DNA of 64,000 nt from contig NZ_JACHVQ010000001.1 in the NCBI RefSeq assembly GCF_014190805.1, positions 310,001-374,000 of the forward strand. The letters are read 5' to 3'. This DNA comes from Flexivirga oryzae. Lineage in GTDB: Bacteria; Actinomycetota; Actinomycetes; Actinomycetales; Dermatophilaceae. Of the stretch, positions 1-8,220 are shown piece by piece; position 1 is the stretch's first letter; every line of letters starts with the position of its first letter. The notes under the pieces are model-generated. The model worked only from the letters and a program-made list of their open reading frames with translations. It ran no database searches and was not told the DNA's origin. Made by a program: the position numbers and the translations under genes.

Positions 1-944
1 CCGTCGACGATGATGAAGTCCGGTGCGGTGCCGACCTGGCGGATTGCCTTGCAGATGGCCAGCACGTCCCGCCGGGAGCCGATGCACAGCTTGAATCCGG
101 CCGGCTTGCCACCGCTCAATTCGCGCATCTTCGCGATGAATTCGATCAGCTCGACCGGCGTCGAGAAGACCTTGTGACGCGCCGGGCTGACGCACTTCTG
201 CCCCTCGGGCACGCCGCGGAACTGGGCGATCTCCGCGGTCACCTTGGCCGCCGGCAGCACCCCGCCGATCCCCGGCTTGGCACCCTGGCTCAGCTTCAGC
301 GACACGCACTTGACGCGGTCGTCGGTCGACTTGTCGCGGAAGATGTCCGGGTCGAAGTCGCCGTCCTTGGTCCGGGTGCCGAAATAGCCCGAACCGATCT
401 CCCAGACCAGGTCGCCGCCGTTCTCCAGGTGGTATGGCGTCAGGCCGCCCTCCCCAGTGTCGTGGGCGAAACCGCCCATGGCAGCACCCTTGTTGAGCGC
501 TCGGATCGCGTTGGCGGACAACGCCCCGAAGCTCATCGCGGACACGTTGAGCAGCGACATGTCGTACGGCTTGCCGCAGTCCTTCCCGCCGACCCGGACC
601 CGGGGCGGACGGTCGGGCTTCTCCAGCGGCGCGGTGGAGTGGACCAACGCCTCGTAGCCCGCGCGGTCGACGTCGCGCTCGGTGCCGAAGGGCTGCTCGC
701 CGTGGGTACCCTTGGCCCGCTGGTAGATGACCGAGCGGGTGTCGCGGTCGAAGGGGCGCCCGTCCCAGTTGCGTTCGATGAAGTACTGCTGGATCTCCGG
801 GCGGATGTCCTCCAGCAGGTAGCGCAGGTGGCCGACGACGGGGTAGTTGCGCAGCACCGAGTGCTGCCGTTGGACCAGGTCACGTACCGCCAGACCCACG
901 AGGGACCCTGCTGCCAGGGCCGTTGCCTGTTGCCATCGCGCCAT
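1..944 (-). CDS. FMN-binding glutamate synthase-family protein, C-terminus cut by window edge
   Basis: The minus-strand frame is open from ATG at 944 to the left edge (about 314 codons), so the C-terminus is missing. A good ribosome binding site (GAAGGAGA on the minus strand) precedes the start. After a short hydrophobic N-terminus the protein carries blocks typical of the FMN/Fe-S domain of glutamate synthase: SAMSFGALSANAIRALN, then GEGGLTPYHLENGGDLVWEI, and KLSQGAKPGIGG. These blocks belong to the stand-alone FMN-binding glutamate synthase family, which lacks the glutaminase domain and whose substrate is often not glutamate. The Cys cluster that would settle the Fe-S centre is not visible here. 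The family assignment is strong; the reaction is not established. Confidence 0.85.
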   Translation of the reverse strand, partial: MARWQQATALAAGSLVGLAVRDLVQRQHSVLRNYPVVGHLRYLLEDIRPEIQQYFIERNWDGRPFDRDTRSVIYQRAKGTHGEQPFGTERDVDRAGYEALVHSTAPLEKPDRPPRVRVGGKDCGKPYDMSLLNVSAMSFGALSANAIRALNKGAAMGGFAHDTGEGGLTPYHLENGGDLVWEIGSGYFGTRTKDGDFDPDIFRDKSTDDRVKCVSLKLSQGAKPGIGGVLPAAKVTAEIAQFRGVPEGQKCVSPARHKVFSTPVELIEFIAKMRELSGGKPAGFKLCIGSRRDVLAICKAIRQVGTAPDFIIVD

Positions 945-1037
945 ACCGTCTCCTTCGATCTCCTGCGATCCCGGGCCCCGCACGTCATCGTCGGTGGCTC
1001 AGCTGCGTGCTTGCTGAGTCGGAGGGTTCCGTACGAT

Positions 1038-1406
1038 GTGCGGGTGCTCCTGCCCTTGACAATCCTGCTTATCGCACTGTTGGCGGTCTTGGCTATCTAT
1101 GCGGCATATCTGACCGCGCGGGGGCGACCGGTGGACAACCCGATGTTCTACCTCGCGAGCGTCACCGAGGTGGCCGTCATCGCGCAGCTGGTGGTGGGGC
1201 TGGTGCGGATCGGGGACGCCGACGCGCACATGTCGAAGGGCCTGTTCATCGCCTACCTGGCCGGGCTGGTCTGCGTGCTGCCGGTCGCCGGCTTCTGGGG
1301 CATCGCCGAGCGGGAGTCCCGCTGGGGGACAGGCGTCCTGCTGGTCGCGACCCTCGGCCTGCTCGTGATGGTCGCCCGCCTCCTGCAACTCTGGAACGGA
1401 GCGTAG
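1038..1406 (+). CDS. Small four-helix membrane protein, function unknown
   Basis: About 122 residues, starting at GTG 1038 with GGAGGG 11 nt upstream. The sequence is nearly all membrane: hydrophobic stretches at roughly residues 3-25, 40-57, 67-90 and 95-117, separated by short charged turns (TARGRPVDN, RIGDADAHMSKG, ERESRWG). No catalytic motif is visible. It overlaps the ribosome-binding region of the next membrane gene, so the two are probably translated together and may form a complex. I do not recognise a named family with certainty; small actinobacterial membrane proteins of this shape are usually annotated as hypothetical. Confidence 0.65.
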   Translation: MRVLLPLTILLIALLAVLAIYAAYLTARGRPVDNPMFYLASVTEVAVIAQLVVGLVRIGDADAHMSKGLFIAYLAGLVCVLPVAGFWGIAERESRWGTGVLLVATLGLLVMVARLLQLWNGA

Positions 1407-1410
1407 AGAC

Positions 1411-1872
1411 ATCAGCAGCCAACCGACACCCACGAGTTCTCGCGTCAACACCGGCCCGGGCCGCATGCTGGTGGCCATCTACGGCCTCTTCGCGCTCGCG
1501 GCCACGGGGCGGTCGATCATGCAGATCGCACAGACCTGGCCGCATCAGCACCTGCCCTACTGGCTGTCGGCGGTGGCCGCCGTCGTCTACTGCGTGGCGA
1601 CGGTGGCGCTCGGCCGTGGCAACCGCACCAGCGCCCGAATTGCGCTGGCAACCATCAGCTTCGAGCTGTTCGGAGTCGTTGCCGTGGGGATCTGGTCGTA
1701 TGCCGACACGGCGGCCTTTGTGGCCGCGGGGCAGGCCGGCGACACCACCGTGTGGTCGAAGTTCGGCCAGGGCTACGGCTATGTGCCGTTGATCCTGCCG
1801 GTCCTCGGTCTGCTGTGGTTGCGGCACATTCGCCGGTCCGGTGCGGCAAACTCGGCTGACGGGAGTAAGTAA
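1411..1872 (+). CDS. Membrane protein, function unknown; possible ATC start
   Basis: The first ordinary start is ATG 1465 (135 aa), but the frame is open upstream and encodes a Ser/Pro/Thr-rich leader of the kind usual before a first membrane helix. An ATC codon at 1411 has GGAG (1398-1401) nine bases upstream, directly over the stop of the preceding gene, and would give 153 aa. Membrane segments lie at about residues 20-40, 52-68, 78-98 and 120-135 of the longer form, followed by a basic tail (RHIRRSG). Function is unknown. The ATC start is inference; 1465 is the conservative alternative. Confidence 0.6.
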   Translation: MSSQPTPTSSRVNTGPGRMLVAIYGLFALAATGRSIMQIAQTWPHQHLPYWLSAVAAVVYCVATVALGRGNRTSARIALATISFELFGVVAVGIWSYADTAAFVAAGQAGDTTVWSKFGQGYGYVPLILPVLGLLWLRHIRRSGAANSADGSK

Positions 1873-1908
1873 ACTCGGCGCACTGGGTGCGAGCACGGGA
1901 GGGAACCG

Positions 1909-2925
1909 ATGGCTGCAAAAGCGACGATGGCGGACATTGCCCGACAGTTGGGCATCTCGCGAGCGGCGGTCTCCTACGCCCTGAACGGCCAGCCCGGCGT
2001 CGCGGCCGACACCCGGGAACGCGTGCTCGAACTCGCGGTCGAGCTCGGCTGGCACCCGAGCGCGAACGCCCGGGCGCTGATGGGGTCCGACATCCAGGTC
2101 ATCGGCCTGGCGCTGTCCCGGCCGACGGCGACCTTCGCCGTCGACTCCTTCTTCTTCGAGTTTCTCGCGGGCGTGGAAAGCGTTCTGGTGGAACGTGGTT
2201 GGAGCCTGCTCCTGCGTGTCATCGGTGACGCTCCTGACGTGGAGATCGAGACCTATCGACGGTGGTGGGGCGAGGGGCGCATCGACGGGGTCATCCTCGT
2301 GGACGAGCGTCATCACGATGCTCGACTCGCCGCGGTCGAGGAGATCGGCCTACCCGCCGTGCTCTGTGGAGGTCCCCGCAAGGGCATCGACCTGCCGTGT
2401 GTCTGGACCGATCAGGCCGGCGACGCCGCGCTGCTGGTCGACCATCTGGCGGACCTCGGACACCGGCGGATCGCCCACGTGAGCGGGCCACGGGAGTTCG
2501 TGCACGAGCGGGGTCGCCAGCGAGGTGTGCGCACCGCGGCCGCGCGACGCGGCATGTCCGTCGTCTCCGTGGAGGGCAACTACGCGCCGGAGGATGCACG
2601 CGCCGCCGTCCGGCGATTCCTCTCCGAGGCCGAGCCGCCCACTGCGTTTATCTTCAGCAACGACCACATGTCGGTCGCCGGGCTGAAGATGCTCCGCGAG
2701 CTCGGCAGATCGGTTCCTGACGAGTTCTCCGTTGTGGGATGGGATGATTCGCCGCTGACGCAAGCGGTCGATCCGGAGCTCACAGCGCTCTACCGCAACA
2801 ACCAGGCCTATGGCCGCCAGGCGGCCGAGACGCTGCTCGACCTCGTCTCCGGCAAGCAGCCGGGGTTGGTGCCGGTGGCCCGCTCGCAACTGCGCGAGCG
2901 AGCCAGCTCCGGCCCGGCGCGCTGA
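1909..2925 (+). CDS. LacI-family transcriptional regulator of the downstream sugar operon
   Basis: 338 aa with ATG preceded by GGGAGGG. The N-terminus is a LacI helix-turn-helix: ATMADIARQLGISRAAVSYAL (about residues 5-26), followed by the hinge (NARALMGS, about 54-62). The rest is a periplasmic-binding-protein-like effector domain with the usual conserved pieces (IDGVILV, DLGHRRIAHVSGP, TAFIFSNDHMSVAGL, SVVGWDDSP). Length is normal for the family. It is followed by a 160-bp gap holding an inverted repeat and then the ABC importer, so it very likely represses that operon and is released by the imported sugar or a breakdown product. The effector cannot be read from the sequence. Confidence 0.93.
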   Translation: MAAKATMADIARQLGISRAAVSYALNGQPGVAADTRERVLELAVELGWHPSANARALMGSDIQVIGLALSRPTATFAVDSFFFEFLAGVESVLVERGWSLLLRVIGDAPDVEIETYRRWWGEGRIDGVILVDERHHDARLAAVEEIGLPAVLCGGPRKGIDLPCVWTDQAGDAALLVDHLADLGHRRIAHVSGPREFVHERGRQRGVRTAAARRGMSVVSVEGNYAPEDARAAVRRFLSEAEPPTAFIFSNDHMSVAGLKMLRELGRSVPDEFSVVGWDDSPLTQAVDPELTALYRNNQAYGRQAAETLLDLVSGKQPGLVPVARSQLRERASSGPAR

Positions 2926-2973
2926 GCATCGGGCCAAGAAACCGCAGGTAACGATTCGATAACGCGCCTATGA

Positions 2974-2989
2974 ACTTACACGAGTAAGT
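2974..2989. promoter_or_regulatory. Inverted repeat, candidate operator for the LacI regulator
   Basis: ACTTAC-ACGA-GTAAGT, two perfect 6-bp arms around 4 bp, lies between the LacI gene and the sugar-binding protein, about 100 bp upstream of the latter. It is the best dyad in this gap and sits where a repressor would block transcription of the importer genes. Binding is inferred from position and symmetry only. Confidence 0.5.
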
Positions 2990-3085
2990 GATGTGATGTC
3001 TTTCGCGCGACAAGGCGTCGTGCGGAAGTCATTTCAGAGCAGGCGCACGCAGCACGATCCTTCTGCGTGGCCCGGAGGTTCAATC

Positions 3086-4405
3086 GTGAAGAGACGTCTC
3101 ATTCCAGCGCTGGCGATCGTGGCAATGGTCGCGAGTACGGCCGCGTGTGGCGGCAGTTCCGGGTCCAGCGGATCGGGCGGCGGTTCGGGCTCCGGCTCGG
3201 GCACCACCCTGACCTACTGGGCCAGCAACCAGGGTGCGTCGATCGACGTCGACAAGAAGGTCTTGGGCCCGGAGCTGAAGAAGTTCGAGAAGCAGACCGG
3301 CATCAAGGTCAACCTGCAGGTCATCGGCTGGCCGGACCTGCTCAACAAGATCCTGGCCGCGACCTCGAGCGGCAAGGGACCCGACGTGCTGAACATCGGC
3401 AACACCTGGGCGCCCTCGCTCCAGGCGACCGGGGCGTTCCTGCCCTTCGACTCCAGCGCCCTGACCGCCATCGGCGGCAAGTCGAAGTTCGTGCCGGCGT
3501 CCTTCGCGACCGGTGGCGTGGCAGGTAAGGACCCGACCTCGGTCCCGCTCTACTCGCTGGTCTACGGGCTCTACTACAACAAGAAGATGTTCGCCGACGC
3601 GGGCCTGAAGCCACCGACGACCTGGGAGGAACTGCAGGCGGACGCCAAGAAGCTGACCGATTCCAGCAAGGGCGTCTACGGCATGGCGATGGAGGGCGGC
3701 AGCTACACCGAGAGCGTCCACTTCGCCTTCATCTTCGGCCAGCAGCAGGGAGCCGACCCCTTCGACTCGAGCGGAAAGGCGAACTTCACCTCGCCGGGCA
3801 TGGTGGCCGGCGTCAAGCAGTACGTCGACCTGATGAGCAACAAGGTCGTCAACCCCAGCAGCGTGCAGTACAAGAACGGCCCGGAAGCGCCCGGTGACTT
3901 CGCCAAGGGCAAGGCCGCGATGCTGATGAGCCAGAACAACGCGGACAACACGCTGGTTGCCGACGGGATGAAGACCAGCGACTACGGTGTGGTCGCCATC
4001 CCGGCCCCCACCGGGAAGAAGAACACCGCGAGCTTCGTCGCCGGCATCAACATGTCGATCTTCAAGAACACCAAGAACAAGGACGCGGCGCTGAAGTTCG
4101 TGAAGTTCATGACCAGCCCGGCCGAGCAGAAGATCCTCGACGTTCCGTTCGCCGCCCTGCCGGTCAATGCCGGTGCGACACCGAACTTCACCAAGAACGC
4201 GGCGGAGGCCAAGGCGTTCCAGAACATCCTGGCGACGCGCGCGGTTCCGTTGCCGCTGCTGGCGAACGAGTCGCAGTTCGAGACGAACGTCGGCAACGCC
4301 GTCAACCAGTTGATCGCCCAGGCGGCGACCGGCAAGGCTCCCTCCGACAGTGACATCAAGGCGGCGCTGCAGCAGGCGCAGGACAAGATGGCCGCTGCGG
4401 GCTGA
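3086..4405 (+). CDS. Sugar ABC transporter substrate-binding lipoprotein
   Basis: GTG 3086 has GGAGG 7 nt upstream and gives 439 aa; an upstream in-frame extension to 2993 is not needed. A lipoprotein signal peptide (KRR, hydrophobic core, STAAC with Cys at about residue 21) and a Gly/Ser linker put the mature protein on the outer face of the membrane. The body is a cluster-1 extracellular solute-binding protein (GIKVNLQVIGWPDLLNKILAA, GPDVLNIGNTWAPSLQ, YSLVYGLYYNKKMFADAG, PTTWEELQADAKKLT, KGKAAML). It heads an operon with two permeases and two glycosidases, so it probably captures an oligosaccharide. The exact ligand is unknown. Confidence 0.93.
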   Translation: MKRRLIPALAIVAMVASTAACGGSSGSSGSGGGSGSGSGTTLTYWASNQGASIDVDKKVLGPELKKFEKQTGIKVNLQVIGWPDLLNKILAATSSGKGPDVLNIGNTWAPSLQATGAFLPFDSSALTAIGGKSKFVPASFATGGVAGKDPTSVPLYSLVYGLYYNKKMFADAGLKPPTTWEELQADAKKLTDSSKGVYGMAMEGGSYTESVHFAFIFGQQQGADPFDSSGKANFTSPGMVAGVKQYVDLMSNKVVNPSSVQYKNGPEAPGDFAKGKAAMLMSQNNADNTLVADGMKTSDYGVVAIPAPTGKKNTASFVAGINMSIFKNTKNKDAALKFVKFMTSPAEQKILDVPFAALPVNAGATPNFTKNAAEAKAFQNILATRAVPLPLLANESQFETNVGNAVNQLIAQAATGKAPSDSDIKAALQQAQDKMAAAG

Positions 4406-5397
4406 TGACGTCGCACACCACGCTGGACCGGACCGACGGGCGGCGCAAGGCCGCCCGTCGGGGCTCGCCGGGGCCCGAGAAGCCGGGCCGTGGACGTGGC
4501 ACCTCACACCGGCTCGCGCCATACCTGCTGATCGCGCCGGCGATCATCCTGGAGTTGCTGATCCACATCGTCCCGATGGTCGTCGGGGTGTGGATGTCCT
4601 TCGTCGGGCTGACCCAGGCGTACATCGCCAACTGGTCCACCGCGCCGTGGCAGGGCCTGTCGTCATACAAGCTCGCACTGGACTTCTCCTCGCCGGTCGG
4701 CAACAGCTTCCTGCACTCCTTCGAGGTCACTTGTCTCTACACCGTTCTGGTCGTTGGTATTTCGTGGACCTTCGGCATGTCGGCGGCACTGGTGCTGCAT
4801 CGCAACTTCCGTGGATGTGGGCTGTTCCGCACGCTGTTCCTGGTGCCCTATGCGATGCCGATCTACGCCGGCATCATGACCTGGAGCTTCATGCTCCAGC
4901 GGGACAACGGTCTGGTCAACCACGTGCTGAAGTCGCTGGGTCTGACCAACGGCGACAGTTTCTGGCTGATCGGCAGCAACGCGTTCTGGTCGATGGTGAT
5001 CGTCGCCGTCTGGCGTTCGTGGCCGTTCGCGTTCCTGATGCTGCTCGCCGGCCTGCAGAACATCCCGGACGACGTGTATGACGCGGCCGCCGTCGACGGA
5101 GCCGGCATCTGGAAGCAGATCCGCCACATCACTCTGCCGGCGCTGCGTCCGGTCAACCTGGTGATGATCCTGATGTTGTTCCTGTGGACCTTCAACGACT
5201 TCAACACCCCGTTCGTGCTCTTCGGTGCCCAGCCGCCCAAGTCGGCGGACATCATCTCGGTGCACATCTACGGTGCGTCGTTCGTCAACTGGGACTTCGG
5301 CTTCGGCTCGGCGATGTCCGTGCTGTTGCTCGTCTTCCTGCTCGTCGTGACAGGTCTCTATCTGCTCGTATTCAATCGGAGGTCACGTCGTGCGTGA
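4405..5397 (+). CDS. Sugar ABC transporter permease (MalF-type)
   Basis: 330 aa, start overlapping the stop of the binding protein (TGATG). A basic N-terminal tail is followed by about six membrane segments beginning at LLIAPAIILELLIHIVPMVVG. The cytoplasmic coupling loop has the EAA signature in the form YDAAAVDGAGIWKQIRHITL (about residues 224-245). This is the CUT1 family inner-membrane partner that pairs with the next gene. No ATP-binding gene follows, so the pair probably uses a shared MsiK-type ATPase encoded elsewhere, as is common for CUT1 importers in actinomycetes. Confidence 0.93.
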   Translation: MTSHTTLDRTDGRRKAARRGSPGPEKPGRGRGTSHRLAPYLLIAPAIILELLIHIVPMVVGVWMSFVGLTQAYIANWSTAPWQGLSSYKLALDFSSPVGNSFLHSFEVTCLYTVLVVGISWTFGMSAALVLHRNFRGCGLFRTLFLVPYAMPIYAGIMTWSFMLQRDNGLVNHVLKSLGLTNGDSFWLIGSNAFWSMVIVAVWRSWPFAFLMLLAGLQNIPDDVYDAAAVDGAGIWKQIRHITLPALRPVNLVMILMLFLWTFNDFNTPFVLFGAQPPKSADIISVHIYGASFVNWDFGFGSAMSVLLLVFLLVVTGLYLLVFNRRSRRA

Positions 5398-6232
5398 ACC
5401 GGTGTCGTTCAAGGTTTTTCGCGTCGTCGTGCTCGCGGTGCTGACCACCTTCATCCTCGTGCCGATGTGGGTCCTGTTCACCAGCTCGGTCAAACCGCTC
5501 GGCGACGTGCAGGGCAAGTTCGAGTGGTGGCCCAGCCATGTGACGTTCCAGCCGTTCAAGGACATCTGGAGCACGGTGCCGCTCGGCAAGTACTTCCTCA
5601 ACAGCCTGATCGTGTGCTCGATCTCGATGGTGCTCAGTGTCATCGTGGCGATCTTCGCCGGCTACGCGGTGTCCCGGTGGAGGTTCCACGGGCGCAGCGT
5701 ATTCACCACCACGATCCTGTCGACGCAGATGTTCCCGGGCATCCTGTTCCTCTTGCCGCTGTTCCTGATCTTCGTCAACATCGACAAGGTCCTGGGTTTC
5801 ACGCTGCTCTACCAGACACGGGTCGGTCTCATCATCACCTACCTGACCTTCTCGCTACCCTTCGCGATCTGGATGCTCGCCGGCTACTTCGACGGCATAC
5901 CAAGGGAATTGGATGAGGCAGCGCGCGTCGACGGAGCATCCACACTCGGGACACTGTTCCGCGTGGTGCTGCCCGCCGCACGTCCCGGCGTGATCGCGGT
6001 CGCCGTCTACTCGTTCATGACCTCGTGGGGTGAGGTGCTGTTCGCCTCGCAGATGACCAGCCCGGACACACAGACGCTGTCGATCGGCCTGCAGAGCTAC
6101 TCCACCCAGATCAACGTCTACTGGAACCAGGTGATGGCCGCGTCCCTCGTGGTGAGTGTCCCCATCGTCATCGCCTTCCTGCTCCTGCAGCGTTATCTGG
6201 TGGCCGGTCTCACGGCGGGAGCGGTCAAGTGA
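5390..6232 (+). CDS. Sugar ABC transporter permease (MalG-type)
   Basis: 280 aa from GTG 5390, overlapping the end of the MalF-type permease by 8 bases. Six membrane segments are visible; the coupling loop reads LDEAARVDGASTLGTLFRVV (about residues 178-198), a clear EAA motif. The short N-terminus and a first periplasmic loop resembling SSVKPLGDVQG are typical of MalG-like subunits. It forms the heterodimeric channel with the preceding gene, and its 3' end overlaps the following glycoside hydrolase start by 4 bases, so the whole set is translationally coupled. Confidence 0.93.
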   Translation: MREPVSFKVFRVVVLAVLTTFILVPMWVLFTSSVKPLGDVQGKFEWWPSHVTFQPFKDIWSTVPLGKYFLNSLIVCSISMVLSVIVAIFAGYAVSRWRFHGRSVFTTTILSTQMFPGILFLLPLFLIFVNIDKVLGFTLLYQTRVGLIITYLTFSLPFAIWMLAGYFDGIPRELDEAARVDGASTLGTLFRVVLPAARPGVIAVAVYSFMTSWGEVLFASQMTSPDTQTLSIGLQSYSTQINVYWNQVMAASLVVSVPIVIAFLLLQRYLVAGLTAGAVK

Positions 6233-8220
6233 GCGCGACGGAGCACCTGAGCGGCGGCATCGAGCGACCCATGCGCTTCGTGCGGGTGGGGGACACCGAC
6301 CAGGTGTGGTTCGGCAGCAACTTCTGGTCCCGTGGCGGTGGGCCCTTCATGTGGCAGTCGTACGACGAAGGCCTGGTGCGCGAGGAGTTGTCCACCATGA
6401 CGGCGGCCGGACTGGACGTCACCCGGTCGTTCCTGTTCTGGCCACACGCGATGCCGGAGGCGGGGCGTCTCGACGAGGCGGTGATGGAGCGCTACGCGCA
6501 GTTCCTCGACCTGCACGTCGAGCTCGGAATGCGCACCATCCCAACCTTTCTCGTCGGGCACATGTCGGGAGAGAACTGGGATCCGTCCTGGCGCGGCGAT
6601 CGGAATCTCTACACCGATACCTGGTTGGTCGCCCAGCAGTCGGGCTACCTGGCCCGGGTCGCGTCACGCTTCGCCGCCCACCCGGCGATCGTCGGGTGGC
6701 TGGTCTCCAACGAGATGCCGATCTACGGCGGCTCGGCGCGGCGGGAGGACGTGACCGCCTGGGCGCAGCTGATGGTGACGGCGATCCGCTCCGGTGACCC
6801 GGCGTGCCCGGTGTCGATCGGCGACGGCGCGTGGGGTCAGGAGGTCACCGGCAAGGACAACGGCTTCAGCGTCCGCGACCTCGCCCGGCTCACCGACTTC
6901 GTCGGGCCGCACGCCTACCCGATGGGTGACGATCCGGTTCGCCAGCACCTGCGTGCCGCGTTCATCTGCGAGCTGGCCGGTGTTGCCGAGCTACCCGTGG
7001 TCCTCGAGGAGTTCGGGGTGACCTCGGACTTCGCGTCCGATGAGCACTCCGCCGACTACTACCGCCAGGTGCTGCACACCACCCTGCTGGCCGGCGCGAC
7101 CGGCTGGTTGGCCTGGAACAACACCGATTTCGACAATCTGCCCGACCAGGACCCGTACCGGCACCACCCGTTCGAGCTGCACTTCGGGCTCACCCGGGTC
7201 GACGGGTCGGCCAAGCCGCAGTTGCACGAGATCACGCAGTTCCGCGCCCTGGTCGATCGGCTCGACCTGACGCACTGCAGCAGGTGGCCATCGCAGGTGG
7301 CGTTGCTCGTCCCGTCATACCTCGACGCACCCCAGCACTGGACCTTCGAGGAGCAGGAGCGCACCGACATCGTCGCCGCGCTGGAGCAGTCATACGTCGC
7401 CTGCCGGGAGTCGGGGCTCGGCCCCGCGTTCATCCGCGAGCCGGAGCCGGTTCCCGACAAAGCGCGGTTGGTGATCGTTCCGTCGGTCAAGGCACTCACG
7501 GCGCCGACCTGGCGCCACCTGAACGAGCAGGCCGCGAACGGCCGAACCGTCTACGTCTCCTACGGATTGGGTGACTCACCGATCCAACGAGGTCCGTGGT
7601 GGACCGGGCTGGAGCCGACCTTCGGTGTGCGTCACGCGTTGCGGTACGGGCTGGTCGAACCGGTCGAGGACGACGTCGTGGAGGTCCGTCTCCTCGTCGA
7701 CTTCGGCTCGCTGCAGGCGGGTGACACCCTGCGCTTCACCGCCGCCGGGTCCGCCGGCGGACGCAGCATCCTGCCGGTGCTGCCGCTCGACGCCGAGGTC
7801 GTCGCCGTCGACCAGCACGGCCGGCCGGTGCTCACCAGGAAGCGGCACGGCGACGGGCAGGCCGTGCTCTGCACCCTGCCGGTCGAGTACTTCGCCGCCC
7901 GGACCTCGCGGGTCAACCCCGAGGACAGCTGGCGGCTGTATGACGCCCTGGCGGTCGAGGCGGGGGTCGAGCGACGGATCAACATCGACGACCCGCGCGT
8001 GCTGACCGATGGCCTCACCCACCGTGACGGCGACGAATTCGGCTGGCTGATCAACGCTTCCGCCGACACGGTCGACGTGGATGCGTACGGCGTCGACCGG
8101 TTGCCGCCCTACGGGGTCGCCGTCGTCCACCTACCTGCAACACCGTTGGCACCGAACGATCCGAGTGCCGCCGAGTACCGTCAGATCCAACCGCACCGCC
8201 CCGAAGGAGCATCACTGTGA
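6229..8220 (+). CDS. Cellulase-superfamily (GH5-like) glycoside hydrolase
   Basis: 663 aa from GTG 6229, no signal peptide, so probably cytoplasmic. The first ~350 residues look like a GH-A TIM barrel: WLVSNEMP carries the candidate acid/base Glu162 after Asn, and VVLEEFGV carries the candidate nucleophile Glu261. A C-terminal part of about 300 residues (glutamine-amidotransferase-like fold followed by a beta domain) resembles the accessory domains of family 5 and 42 enzymes. It follows the importer without a gap and overlaps the GH1 gene, so it likely hydrolyses the imported oligosaccharide. Exo-mannosidase activity of the GH5_18 type is possible but not shown by the sequence. Confidence 0.8.
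   Translation: MSATEHLSGGIERPMRFVRVGDTDQVWFGSNFWSRGGGPFMWQSYDEGLVREELSTMTAAGLDVTRSFLFWPHAMPEAGRLDEAVMERYAQFLDLHVELGMRTIPTFLVGHMSGENWDPSWRGDRNLYTDTWLVAQQSGYLARVASRFAAHPAIVGWLVSNEMPIYGGSARREDVTAWAQLMVTAIRSGDPACPVSIGDGAWGQEVTGKDNGFSVRDLARLTDFVGPHAYPMGDDPVRQHLRAAFICELAGVAELPVVLEEFGVTSDFASDEHSADYYRQVLHTTLLAGATGWLAWNNTDFDNLPDQDPYRHHPFELHFGLTRVDGSAKPQLHEITQFRALVDRLDLTHCSRWPSQVALLVPSYLDAPQHWTFEEQERTDIVAALEQSYVACRESGLGPAFIREPEPVPDKARLVIVPSVKALTAPTWRHLNEQAANGRTVYVSYGLGDSPIQRGPWWTGLEPTFGVRHALRYGLVEPVEDDVVEVRLLVDFGSLQAGDTLRFTAAGSAGGRSILPVLPLDAEVVAVDQHGRPVLTRKRHGDGQAVLCTLPVEYFAARTSRVNPEDSWRLYDALAVEAGVERRINIDDPRVLTDGLTHRDGDEFGWLINASADTVDVDAYGVDRLPPYGVAVVHLPATPLAPNDPSAAEYRQIQPHRPEGASL

Noticed and set aside
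3080..4522. 480-aa open frame on the minus strand across the sugar-binding protein gene
   Set aside because: It is a shadow of the GC-rich plus-strand gene; composition is Arg/Gly/Asp/Leu-rich with no domain, while the plus frame has signal peptide and family motifs.
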